This document shows, piece by piece, positions 37,032 to 46,561 of a stretch of 64,000 nucleotides of DNA. The notes beneath the pieces were generated by a model that was not told the DNA's origin, searched no databases, and saw only the letters and a program-made list of their open reading frames with translations. Origin of the DNA: Blasia pusilla (taxonomy: Eukaryota; Marchantiophyta; Marchantiopsida; Blasiales); assembly GCA_050084515.1 (NCBI GenBank), contig CM114272.1, positions 3,720,001 through 3,784,000 of the forward strand, in the 5' to 3' direction. The first letter of the stretch is position 1; every line of letters begins with the position of its first letter. A program made the position numbers and the translations under genes.

Positions 37032-37591
37032 CTGCAACGACGGCAGTGTGAGAAGGGAACAAAAATAGCTCAAAAGTCACAGAAATAAGCTACCTGTCGG
37101 AACCAGACGGATTGCAAGGCCGAGGCATCCCATGAACGACTCTGCAACCCGTCGGGTCCCGACGTGTTGCAACACCCCGGAAGCACCTACACCAACTCGT
37201 CCGATTCCGACGGGTTGCAAGAACCTTTGGCCACTCCGGGCTGGAAGATCCAAGTGCAAGTCATCCGAAACCCATCCGGATCGAACTATTTGCAGGCCTT
37301 GTATACATGCGACTTACATACTTGTATACGGGTTACACCCAAATTCTTGATGCAACCCGTTGGTTTCCAACTGGTTGTACACTCAGGCAACCCATCCGTT
37401 TCTGACGGGTTGCACACTCACGCAACCCGTCTGTTTCCGACGGGTTGCACACTCGGGAAACCCGTCTAATCCGACAAGTTGCTTGGTTTCTTCGGTTTGA
37501 AATCCCTATAGTGCCCACACTTCTCAACTTGAGTTGCAACTTTTCAAACAATTCTAAACATGAGCTTGACAAGACAAAATAGTGAACTCAT
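37032..37591 (-). repeat. Gene A intron of element 2 filled with palindromes
   Basis: Homologous to the intron at 48,569-49,075. Carries about seven copies of the GCAACCCGTCGG...CCGACGGGTTGC dyad in varying states of decay, for example around 37,141-37,168, 37,190-37,215, 37,388-37,415 and 37,424-37,450. Acceptor TTGCAG is preserved; the donor GT is mutated to AT. Confidence 0.75.
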
Positions 37592-38742
37592 CTGCCGCAT
37601 GAAGTTTCCCCATTATCTCATACCTACAGTCCACCAACTCAGCCAAGAGCACAACTCTTTGTACTTCCCCTCAATCGCATGCTTCCTCCACCACCCATGA
37701 AGTTCTTCTTGGCATTCCATGGCATGTTTCAAGGTTTTGTTGTCCTTGCAACGTTGGAGTAGAGTGATATGCTCTGTCCTCTTATTCTCCTTGATGCAAG
37801 ATTTGGTGTACCGGGTCACAGATTGTTGCCAATGGAAAGCATCTGACCTTTCCCTCTCCGGTTAAACCTCTCTACCCTAGAACACTTCCCTGATAGCAAT
37901 CCACCTAGATTGTGCATTGTCCGCCATGAACCCATAAATTTCCGGACATGGCCTTTTGTTTTCCTTCACCACCTCCAATAAGAGTACCCAACACATCTTC
38001 AAACTGCCAACGTCTTCTGCTTTTACTTCACAGACAAATATAGTTTTGAGTCCCTTCTCCACATGGTCATAAACATGAGCACCTATTGTCAACCATCCGT
38101 TCACCACTCTATAGCAAATATTAAAGCTTACCCAGCTGCCATAAAGATCTTCCCCTTCCCTCATTCGGTCTATAAGATCGAGGCCACTCGATGGACCTGT
38201 GGTTGACATTCTGAAGATATAGGCCCTGGATCCTTCGCCTCCCTGGCCCATGAATTGCCATCTCTGAATGAATGGAAATCTAGAGTTGGCCTTGATTCTG
38301 GCAATGGCATCTATTTCGGCCGTCTTTCCATCCAATACCCGTATTTGACGCAACAAATTCCAGAAGCATTCAGGATCAGCAAGAAATGCGAGATTTTCCC
38401 AAAGTTGTTTCTCCTCAGGAGCCATGATCTTGCCCTGTCCAGGGATTCCAAGCAATTGTTCACAAATTTGTGATGCTGTTGTGAGCTTGATCACTCCGGG
38501 CTTTGAACCCGGAGAGTTTCTGTAGACCTCGGCCACTTTCTTTGCCACATCCTCCTTGATGTGTCTCTGAATTGCATCCGTCACAGGATGAGTGTGGGAG
38601 CCAACATGAACTGCCAGCCTTGTATACTCTAACGTGGAGCCCAAGTCGTGGACAATGAAAAATATGTATGCAGGACACGCTCCAACGCAGAAAGGGGATG
38701 CCTAACAATGAGGACATCAATGGCCTCCCGGCGGTATGGTGG

Positions 38743-38751
38743 CACCAACCT
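38743..38751. repeat. Left target-site duplication of element 1
   Basis: CACCAACCT on the plus strand (AGGTTGGTG in the direction of gene A). Its partner CACCGACCT is at 50,975-50,983, one mismatch in nine. In the uninterrupted gene A of element 1 the same site reads GAGGTCGGTGCCACC (about 47,419-47,433), once. Confidence 0.8.
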
Positions 38752-38845
38752 GGGGGCTGGTATTCTGACAGGAGAGAGTAAGAGAGGAGAGGAAGAGAGG
38801 AAGAGAGGAGAGTCTCTCTTAAAAAAAAAAGGCTAAATCCGCCTC
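38752..38845 (+). repeat. Left terminal region of element 1, purine-rich inverted repeat
   Basis: GAGAGGAAGAGAGGAAGAGA-type polypurine run, then CTCTCTTAAAAAAAAAA. It mirrors the polypyrimidine run and A-run at 50,870-50,974. Long purine tracts with mirror symmetry can adopt triplex structure; whether that matters here is unknown. Confidence 0.7.
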
Positions 38846-39178
38846 CTCTCTTCAAAACTTTTTGACATATTTGAAATTTTTGTTTGCTTTAAAATTCAGG
38901 AAATCTTTAGAAGAGAGTATTTAGTGGTCCACATTTGGCCCTAAAAAAACCTCCTCTTTCCTGGGGGCGAGAAAAAAGGAGACATCATAAGACCACCCTA
39001 AACATTTTTCCATCACTCTCCATGTGAGCCTAAGTTTCTTAACATTCCTGTCTCGGTCAACAAAAGCAAAGGTGCCCTTGGTATTTTTGTTGGAGGACCA
39101 CCCGGATGGGCACCTCTCTTTGCGAGGATTGTTGCATCATGGCCTCCCCTAAATTGCCCCATAACCAACTTTCATCGG
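38846..39178. other. Subterminal non-coding part of element 1
   Basis: Between the left terminus and the 3' tail of gene B. No frame or palindrome array seen. Confidence 0.5.
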
Positions 39179-40520
39179 TTATGAATGGTGTCTGCTCAAG
39201 ACCAACTTTCTCAAATGTGAACAAATCAGATCCTTAGGCCGAGAAACCGAGAAGTCGCACCCCTCCCAACCCGTAAGAAAGCTCACCATAAGAAAGGAAA
39301 GATTTTTAGAAGTGATTTTCTTCCACCCTACACCTGACGATCTAACGGGTTGGGAATCCGAAATGGCAATCCGATAGGTAGTAGGAATCTGCACATCTTA
39401 GACAAGAAAAGAAGCCTACAATGGGTTGGACGAATGAAGGGAACAGGCCAAAAGTCAAGAAGCCCGCCACAATGCGCCAGAAGTTGGTCTCACCGGGATA
39501 GAGTCCGATCACTCAAGCGATCAACTGTCGGAACCGACAGGTTGCCGAAATGGTTAAAAAAGTTGCGGTGGGCAAAAAGCAAAAAGTCGGAATCATACGG
39601 GTTGCAGAATTGTAATTCTGAGTAGCTAAAAGAACACAATCCACAAGTCCAAATACATATTCCAGCAAACATTTACAAACACCATTATGGGTTGAAAAAA
39701 TCTCGTCCTTTATTACCTCCGAAGGAACCTCGGAAATGTACATTTCACCTAGTCTATGATTTCTTGAGGCTCGTCATCTACAAATTTACTCCTAATTCTC
39801 CTCGGTGACAGTACCAAAGGAATGTTTGCTGGAATATGTATTTGGATGGCTCCTCTGGCCGATTGTAGACGGGGATCGAAAACGTTGGTGAATTCGAGAG
39901 CCTTGGCCCCCCCCTAGGTACACCATAATAGTCCCATGTAACCTGTCTCGAGTCCCACCGCCTTCCTCGGCAGTATACCTTGTACGCTCTGCAATGTGAC
40001 ACCCATCCAGTATCAATATCTGCTCCGTCCCCGGTAATACCATTATGGCAACCGCACAGGTAGAAGGAATCCAACACGTCTGAGAGAAGAAAAGAAGCCT
40101 ACGCCCTCCTTTACGAGTTGAGGGGAAGGTGCCAAGGGAAGAAGCCCGCCAGACTGCCTCTTAAGTTGGACCAACAGGGAAAGGGTCCGATCAGGCAACC
40201 TGTCGGAATCAGACAGATTGCTTGGAGGTGGTAAAAAGGGTGCAGTGGTCAAAAAGCAAAAAGTTGCAAGGAGGAGAAATCCGACGGGTTGCAGTGGTCA
40301 TAAAGTGAAAGTTGCAAGCAGGAGAAATCCGACGGGTTGCAAAATAGAAGTCCGTGGAGTACATAGACGATCACATTCGAAAAGACAAAAATGATCAGCA
40401 AACATTTACAAGCACCACCATCGATCGAAAAAATCTTCGCTTTATATCATCCGAAAAAAGCTCGAATCTGTACATTTGATCTATTCTATGAAATCTTTTG
40501 CCTCATTATCAAAAAACTCC
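39179..40520 (-). repeat. Tandemly duplicated 3' tail of gene B
   Basis: Blocks about 39,370-39,800 and about 40,055-40,520 align in order. Both have a CTTCTTTTCTT pyrimidine run followed by AG (splice-acceptor-like; near 40,073 and 39,395), a decayed palindrome, GGTCAAAAAGCAAAAAGT text, and AGCAAACATTTACAA.CACCA. Each also has a short conserved frame end (EAKDFIE stop near 40,486; EPQEIID stop near 39,757). The exon-like sequence 40,073-39,792 encodes a Cys-containing run (YLCGCHNGITGDG...) with no known family. I read this as a duplication of the gene's last intron and exon. Confidence 0.55.
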
Positions 40521-41113
40521 CTACTCCAAACGCTGCAGTCAAGCTGGGTCGTTGAGTTCTTTGAACTCACTCGTCATCGTCCGAGAGCTCTTGCAAAATC
40601 ACTTTCGGCCTTGCCCTCCCGATTTTGGGAATCGTTGGAAGTAACGATGGAGTCACTACCAAGGGTGGCTCTGGAACCGGAGCTCTCGGCCGATGGAGAG
40701 TTTTACACCCCAACGAGCCTTTCGTATTCTGCCTTTGCCTCCTTGCAAAGGTCAAACAGTTTGTGCCTTCCCTCGAGGCAGAGAATGTTCCTGCCACTCT
40801 GCCAGGCGCCTTTGATACTTGCCCCTGAAAGTCCCACTAAGTCGAACACAAAGTCACCCGGCCTTGAGCAGAGCTCGATGAGCGTTTGCATCAGGGTTGG
40901 CGACTTTTCCCTTCCTCCCAGAAGTAGGGTACTGTCTTGCATGTAAATTCCCGGGGGGGGGAATTGTACAAACTATCTAAGCTGTACCCATCTGAGCATG
41001 GATCCACAGGATCCTGGATCTTGAACAACTGGAAATTGTGCTCGGGCCGAACGAAGCAGTAGACGTAGGAGTGGTCCATTTGTAAATCAGCAAGTTGGAA
41101 ACAATGTCAGAAA

Positions 41114-41615
41114 CTAAAGAAGTCGCCTTGAGAACATTTTCAATCACTGACTTTGGATCAACCTGTCGAAGTCCGACGGGTTGTTTTGTCCCGGACCAAC
41201 CCGTCGCCTTTCGACGAGTTGGTCAGGGATAAAACAACCCGTCGGGCTCCGTTGTTTTTGTCCGTGAGCAACCCGTCGGAAGGCGACGGGTTGCTGGCCT
41301 AGAGCAGCCCATGCTCGCCTGAGAGCAACCCGCCGCTATCGACGGGTTGCATCCAAAACAAAATCAACTGGGAAAAAAAAGCAATCGCAACCCGCCGGGT
41401 TTTGACGGGTTGCGTACACCGCGTTTTCCCCTGTATGTGGGGAAAGATGCAACCCGCCGGAAACCGACGGGTTGCTCTCACCGAGCATGGGCTCTAAGCC
41501 AAACAACCCGTCGCCTTCCGACGGGTTGCTCACGGACAAAAACAACCCAGATTGACTCTCATTATACACATCATTAAAATAAAATTGAAATTATAGTACA
41601 GGAATTGAGCCTTAC
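41114..41615 (-). repeat. Gene B intron 3 (inferred) with palindrome array
   Basis: Donor CGG|GTAAGG after 41,616 is clear; the acceptor CTTTAG at 41,114 is my best guess. About eight dyads lie at 41,160-41,550, for example GCAACCCGCCGG..CCGACGGGTTGC at 41,449-41,475, and near 41,268, 41,323, 41,387 and 41,501. The intron separates the methyltransferase motif IV exon from the SAM-motif exon. Confidence 0.7.
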
Positions 41616-43637
41616 CCGAATCTGACTCGTCGTGGATCGGAGTGGATACTCGTTTTTTATGATTCACGATTGTGCCGTCCTCCACTTTAGCGACCTCTTG
41701 ACGCACTGGTGGTTGAAGAGCTTGTCCTCGCTCCCTCCAATCAACACCAAGAAGCAGCCCCTGTCACTCAGATAGGCGTCTGCAAAGGAGAACAAAAGTG
41801 CAATCTGGTCATAAGTGAGCGGCACATTCCACTCAGGTACCATGTTCGACGGATTCTCGCCCCAAAGTCGCAACCCCGAGGGCAGATCGGCGATCAAGAG
41901 ATCCACCGCAACCTCTTCGACCACTCCATTCACCGTCCAGGCAGCGTGCCCGTTTTGTTGGAGCTTCCGTCCCTGCGTTGTCAATTTTTTGATGGCTGGT
42001 GTCGACGCTTGAGAACTGAAGCTCTTCAGCTCATCCAGTAAAGGAGTGAACTGAAGGAGGACGCTTGTCCGGGTCGTTGTTTGTCTGTGTCTTCCCAAGG
42101 ATGATGGGCTGTATTCTCCTTGGGATAACACGGGCACCTCTTGCTTCCGCTTCTCCCTAGCCTGGGGATGGCTTGTCGGGGTTTCTATGACCTCAGATTC
42201 TGGTGGCGTTTTTTTCGCCGAGGACCTGGTCCGACCCTCTCTCCCCGCTCGTCCGGACGATTCCGCCTCTGGCCTTGAATCTTCAGCCTCTCTTTGGGAA
42301 GACTCTGCCTCTGAATTTTTCCCTCCCCTCACCTTGCCTTTGAGACCCGCTGTGGATTTGTCTTTGGCTGTGCGGACCTTGGAAGCCAACTCAGCTGTCT
42401 CGTGGGCCTGCTCTTCTGCATCTCCTCCTCCGAAGTCTTCAGGCTGGACGAAATTGGGGATGTCGTCTTGTCCTGAGGCCACTGCATCATGAAGCACTCG
42501 TAAGTCCTTATCCGTGATGTCTTCAGGGTCGTTGAAGTCGAGCCAAATGGGGCAATTCTCCACCTCCCAATCGGACATGTGCTGCCCCATCTCCACGTCG
42601 TACATGGAGAATGTCTCTGCATCCGGCGGCGAAGCCCACAATTTCAAGGCTACCGGTAATTTTCCCCACGTACCTGCGTTCTTACACTAGACGAGGTACC
42701 TGAAGACCATCCGTTGGGCAGCTTTTAGTCCAACAGAATCAGCCGTCTGCTCCTGTAGATCTCGCTTCTTCTTTGCTTGATCCCGTTTGTTCCCCTCTAC
42801 TTCTTTGTCAAGCTCTGCCTGAGGGAGGACGCAAACCTTGAACATGGTCTTGAATCCTGGGTTTTTGGTTGGCTTGTCCCGGATGTCGTCGAGCCAAACC
42901 TCGAGATCTCCAGAACTTTCAAGGTTTGCTTCCGGCGGAATGGGCTCTAATCTTCTGAGCTCCGCTTGTAGACCGTCCAGCACGGACTTCCCGATTACCC
43001 GCAACGCGTCCCAGAATGACCATTCGCGTAGCCAATGCGAGATCACTGGATCGGACACACCTGGAGGATGGTGTGCCGCCCTCTTCTAGGCCTATCAGCC
43101 CTCGAGACTGATTTTCATCAATCGTATCCTCGTGAACTCGCTTATCCTGGACAACGCAAACCGATGCACGCGATCCAGTGGCACTTTCTCCCCAATCCGA
43201 CCATGCGGATCTTCATCCCTCTTCCGCTGGCGCTTGATAATCGCCTTCAGCTCCTTGTAGAACTACGGACCAAGTTCGGGGTTGAGAATGCTGATGTATC
43301 GCTGCATCTTGCTCGCCGTGTATTTCGTTGCAGTAGATACTGCAGCTTGGATGAATTTGGCGCGCTCAGACGCAGATACCTTCTCCCTCCGCTCGGCTCG
43401 GTCGGCGCTTTTCTTGCGGCTGTATCTTTGACCAGACCAAGGATGGTTACGGCGCATCTTGAGAAATAAACTTGTTTGCCCAAGTTTTCTTCTTAACTGA
43501 GCATCCTTTGCAAGCATCGATTGACGAGGCATCGCCCAAGAACCCCTCCAGACTCTCCCGGGTGCGTTGTAAGCACCTTCCTCACCCGATCGCAGTCCTG
43601 GATCCAGTGGTGGGTTACATTCCCCTCCGATACAATC

Positions 43638-44038
43638 CTGCACATCCAAACTCAACCCGTCAGGAAATTACATGGGTTCCTGCAACCCGTCGGACTCGAC
43701 GAAGTCGTCACAGCTCAAGGTCGGATTCTAGCAACGAGCTAAATGATGCAACCCGTCGGAGTCCGACGGATTGCATTCAGATTTGCTAATGCCTGGTAAG
43801 CAAACCGTCGGACTCCGACGGTTTGCTTTGGGCCAAAAACTAGTTAAATCTATGTTCAATCAAACAAGTCGTCGGAGTCCGACGAGTTGCAATCTTAAAA
43901 AAACATCCGAAAAAGCGTGCAGTCGAGCAACCCGTCGGAGTCCGACGAGTTGCTTTCGGCAAAAAAAAACCTAACCCATTCATGGACTGAGCAACTCGTC
44001 GGAGTCCGACGAGTTGCGAAAGTGTTAAAGATACTCAC
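43638..44038 (-). repeat. Gene B intron 2 with covarying palindromes
   Basis: Donor GTGAGT at 44,038 and acceptor GTGCAG ending at 43,638. It holds about six dyads. Two are perfect 27-mers with different arms: 43,800-43,826 has GCAAACCGTCGG paired with CCGACGGTTTGC, and 43,991-44,017 has GCAACTCGTCGG paired with CCGACGAGTTGC. Neighbours at 43,748, 43,867 and 43,927 are intermediate, with one mismatch each. Confidence 0.85.
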
Positions 44039-44538
44039 GTGTTCATGGCATGCATTGCCATCTCCACCGTCGCCATGTGATGAGGGTATGGGTGAAGGAC
44101 CACTGCCTTCACGCAGAAATGTGCCTCCAATGAGTTGGGCCGCTCCTCCGCAAACTTGGTCCTTGCCATAAACCTGTGATTTCCATCCCAGATGAAGAAA
44201 TGCAGATTCCTCATCCAGCTGAATTCCGTGCCCTCAACTTGCCTTCTGAAGTCCTGGTCTCGCATCCTCTAGAATGTGTCGAGCTTTTCCAAGTCCTCCT
44301 CGGTAACCAGAGCTTGGGTTCCATGCTTGTCGTAAGGCTGAACATAGAAGGGAGGAAAGCTGTCGACGTAAGATGCTGTCGCCGCCGATTGTTTTAGCTT
44401 CGCGATGTCCTCGTCGGACTGAATTTCGCGGACGTATTCGATTGTCCGCAATCGGCAGAGTGGAATCCTCGGGGCGTTGTGGCCCTCCATGAGTGCCATC
44501 TCCGCTTTACCACCGTCGAACAGGACAAGAGGAATAAT

Positions 44539-44600
44539 CTACACTAAAATCCCAATGAATTGCAATTCACATAATTAAAAAAACCCAGAACCTCTCTTAC
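44539..44600 (-). other. Gene B intron 1 (62 bp)
   Basis: Donor GTAAGA after GAGCGG and acceptor GTGTAG. Conserved in position in element 2 (53,928-53,997). Too short to hold a palindrome, and none is present. Confidence 0.7.
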
Positions 44601-45527
44601 CCGCTCGAAAATGGGGTCGGTTTCTTGACCAGCTAACTTGTCTGAGACAGAGGCTGGCAAATCGACTGGGAACTCGTCGATCCGATAGAGGTCGATGTCC
44701 TCCGCCGGGCTTGGAGTCGAGAATGACCACTCTCCGGCTTCTTCGGCCATGTCCACCATCTCCACGCTGGCGGTCCTCATGACCTCGACGTCATCGATTT
44801 CAACTTCTGGCGTTTCCACTATGTTGATTGTGTCCCCGGACTTCGTGGGGGACATTTCCCACATCTCAACACTTGCGGTTGGACGGGCTGGGCTATCGTC
44901 AATGGCTATCGCTTTTTCCCTCCTCGCTTTAGCCAATTCTGCCCTCCTCACCGACGCGTCCAGACGCTTCTTTTCTCTCTTTTCGTCGGCGATCCTTTTC
45001 TTCAAGGCTGCGGACGTCTCGGCCTCTGCGTTCTGTTTATCTAGCGCCTCTTGAACACGTCTCGCAAGAAGCACTTGGTTGTGCATCTCTGCTTCCCTTT
45101 CCCGCTCCTCGATTTCCTGCTGCCTAATTTCATTCGACGAACGAGGCCCAGGAGAAGTTGACGCAGGAGTCCTAATGGACTTCGGAGTGAAGCTCCCAGA
45201 CTTGTTGGCTTCTGATTTTTTCCTCATCATTTTTTCCGGAAATGCCTCCACCTATGTCCACGATGAATCCCTTGATCAGTCGCCTTGCTGATGTCGAGAT
45301 GGGAGCTCGAATCGCCTTGATGGGTAGCTCGAATCGTCCCGCGATCGCTCGGTCGAACCGTCTCATTGTCGTTGCGTCGAACGGTCTCGCTCTCGTTCCC
45401 TCCTATCGACTCGCGATGTGTCATTTGTGTGAAATGCCCTTCAGATTCGATCGGCTGCTGCTGGGAGAGTGAGGAGTGAGGAATGAAGATCGCAAAATGA
45501 GAAACCGAAAATGAGTGATTACTACCC

Positions 45528-45535
45528 TATTTATA
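45528..45535 (-). promoter_or_regulatory. TATA box of gene B, element 1
   Basis: TATAAATA followed by GGG on the minus strand, about 300 bp before the start codon. The identical TATAAATAGG occurs at the same place in element 2 (53,041). Confidence 0.75.
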
Positions 45536-45619
45536 CTTTTCTAGCCGTTGGGCTGACCGTTGGGTCCCGTCGTCCTTTCGACGGCGACGTGCTGGATGTT
45601 ACAGAAGTCCGGACGTGAA

Positions 45620-46290
45620 AAATGGAAACCCGTCAGAGTCCGACACGTTGCGCGGCTCTGCCATCCTGGGTACGTCGCCACGTGCGCGAGCAACCCGTCG
45701 GAGACTGACGGGTTGAGCGGCTCCGTCGTCTTCGGAAAAGAACGCGAGGTACCCGCGCAACCCGTCGGAGACCGACATGTTGCGTGCCTCCGCCATCCTG
45801 GGTACGTCGCCACGTGCACCAGCAACTTGTCGGAGACGGACGGGTTGAGCACCTCCGTCGTCTTCGGAAAACAACGCGAGTTACCCGCGCAACCCGTCGT
45901 AGACCGACATGTTGCGCGCCTCCGCCGTGTTTGGGACGGGAACGGGACGTATCTTGGGCAATCCGTCGGAGACTGTTGGGTTGCACGCTTCCCTCATCAA
46001 GGGTTAAGAATGAGGGCTTCCCGTGCAAGTTGTCGAGTCTGGTGGGTCGCACCACACAAGGCGAGGCCCTTGCGCAAACCGTTGGAGGGCGACGGGTTGC
46101 ACGCCTCGCCGTCTTTGGGCTAAAAGGCGAGGCACCCGCGGAACTCTTCGGGAATAGACGGGTTGCACGCCTCCGGCATCTTCGGGAAAGAAGGATCGGT
46201 ATTCAAGCAACTTATCGGAGAGCGACGGGTTGCTCGCTTCGACAATGTTTAGCAGAAGCGTGCAACCCGTCCGATGCCGACGGGTTGCAG
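45620..46290. repeat. Central palindrome array of element 1, period about 66 bp
   Basis: Dyads begin near 45,625, 45,690, 45,757, 45,822, 45,889, 45,958, 46,025, 46,074, 46,140, 46,206 and 46,262. The first six are spaced 65-69 bp. Spacers alternate between two types (one with CCATCCTGGGTACGTCGCC, one with CCGTCGTCTTCGGAAAA), giving a unit of about 132 bp. The array fills the space between the TATA boxes of the two divergent genes. The 187-codon plus frame 45,560-46,123 and minus frames here arise from the periodic repeat and are not genes. Confidence 0.85.
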
Positions 46291-46497
46291 GCTTCGGTTA
46301 GCTTTGGGTAATTTTTGAGTTACCAGGACTCCGACGGGTTCCAAGTGTGATGCGCAACCCTCTGCTTCCCAAATCCGGTAACATATTGCAAGAGAATTGA
46401 ATGTGTTACAGAATTGGATCCATTGTGTCAGACAATGTCACCCACCGAATTCATCTTGTCAGTAAAAATCTGTCAGGATTATCTGTTTCCTATTCAC

Positions 46498-46505
46498 TAT
46501 AAATT
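46498..46505 (+). promoter_or_regulatory. TATA box of gene A, element 1
   Basis: CACTATAAATTAAA on the plus strand, about 60 bp before the ATG at 46,562, followed by a CTCATT microsatellite (46,513-46,535). The same box is found inverted at 51,918-51,925 in element 2. Confidence 0.7.
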
Positions 46506-46561
46506 AAATATTCTCATTCTCATTCTCATTCTCAGTCTCCTCCCGTTGGAATCTTCTTCGA

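Larger units (their letters stand above)
36179..38751 (-). pseudogene. Gene A of element 2, 3' part: MULE-like transposase core and SWIM zinc finger
   Basis: Continuation of the gene whose 5' part lies at 51,837-50,975. The exon 38,751-37,592 encodes YTRLAVHVGSHTHPVTDAIQ..., then WVSFNICYR, GWLTIGAHVYDH and GFMADNAQ...AIREVF, a DDE-type pattern in which the last resembles the second catalytic Asp context of MULE transposases. The first Asp position is Asn here (FNICYR; element 1 has FDICYR). After the intron 37,591-37,032 the second exon ends in CCFPTCSCDDF...FPCKHIYY, a CxCxnCxH SWIM finger (about 36,352-36,290), then a stop at 36,179. The intron donor reads ATGAGT instead of GTGAGT. About 640 bp present in element 1 (49,640-50,280) is deleted at 36,465. 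Confidence 0.8.
40567..45230 (-). pseudogene. Gene B of element 1: coiled coil, ParB-like domain, middle region, N4/N6 DNA methyltransferase-like domain
   Basis: Predicted to bind and modify DNA as part of the transposon. Start ATG 45,230 (MMRKKSEANK) matches the start in element 2. Exon 1 (to 44,601): acidic/basic coiled coil, EIEEREREAEMHNQVLLARR. Exon 2 (44,538-44,039): RIPLCRLRTI...PFYVQPYD...FFIWDGNHRFMA, a ParB/sulfiredoxin-like pattern. Exon 3 (43,637-41,616): conserved FIQAAVSTATKYTASKMQRY and WLREWSFWDALR, a basic linker, then DLLIADLPSGLRLWGENP and LTYDQIALLFSFADAYLSDR then GCFLVLIGG (near 41,903-41,750), the motif IV region of beta-type methylases with DLPS in place of DPPY. Exon 4: PYFWEEG, frameshift, SPTLMQTLIELCSRPGDFVF and DLVGLSGAS (40,858-40,817), the SAM-binding motif. 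Stops and frameshifts (for example near 44,270, 42,687, 41,680 and 40,920) show decay. Confidence 0.75.

Noticed and set aside
40476-40946. 156-codon plus-strand ORF
   Set aside because: Antisense shadow of gene B exon 4, whose minus-strand frames carry the methyltransferase motif.
42187-42492. 101-codon plus-strand ORF
   Set aside because: Antisense to the linker of gene B exon 3.
45560-46311. Long ORFs on both strands across the element 1 array (up to 187 codons)
   Set aside because: They follow the 66-bp period (a multiple of 3) and the GC-rich repeats, occur on both strands, and are broken in element 2.
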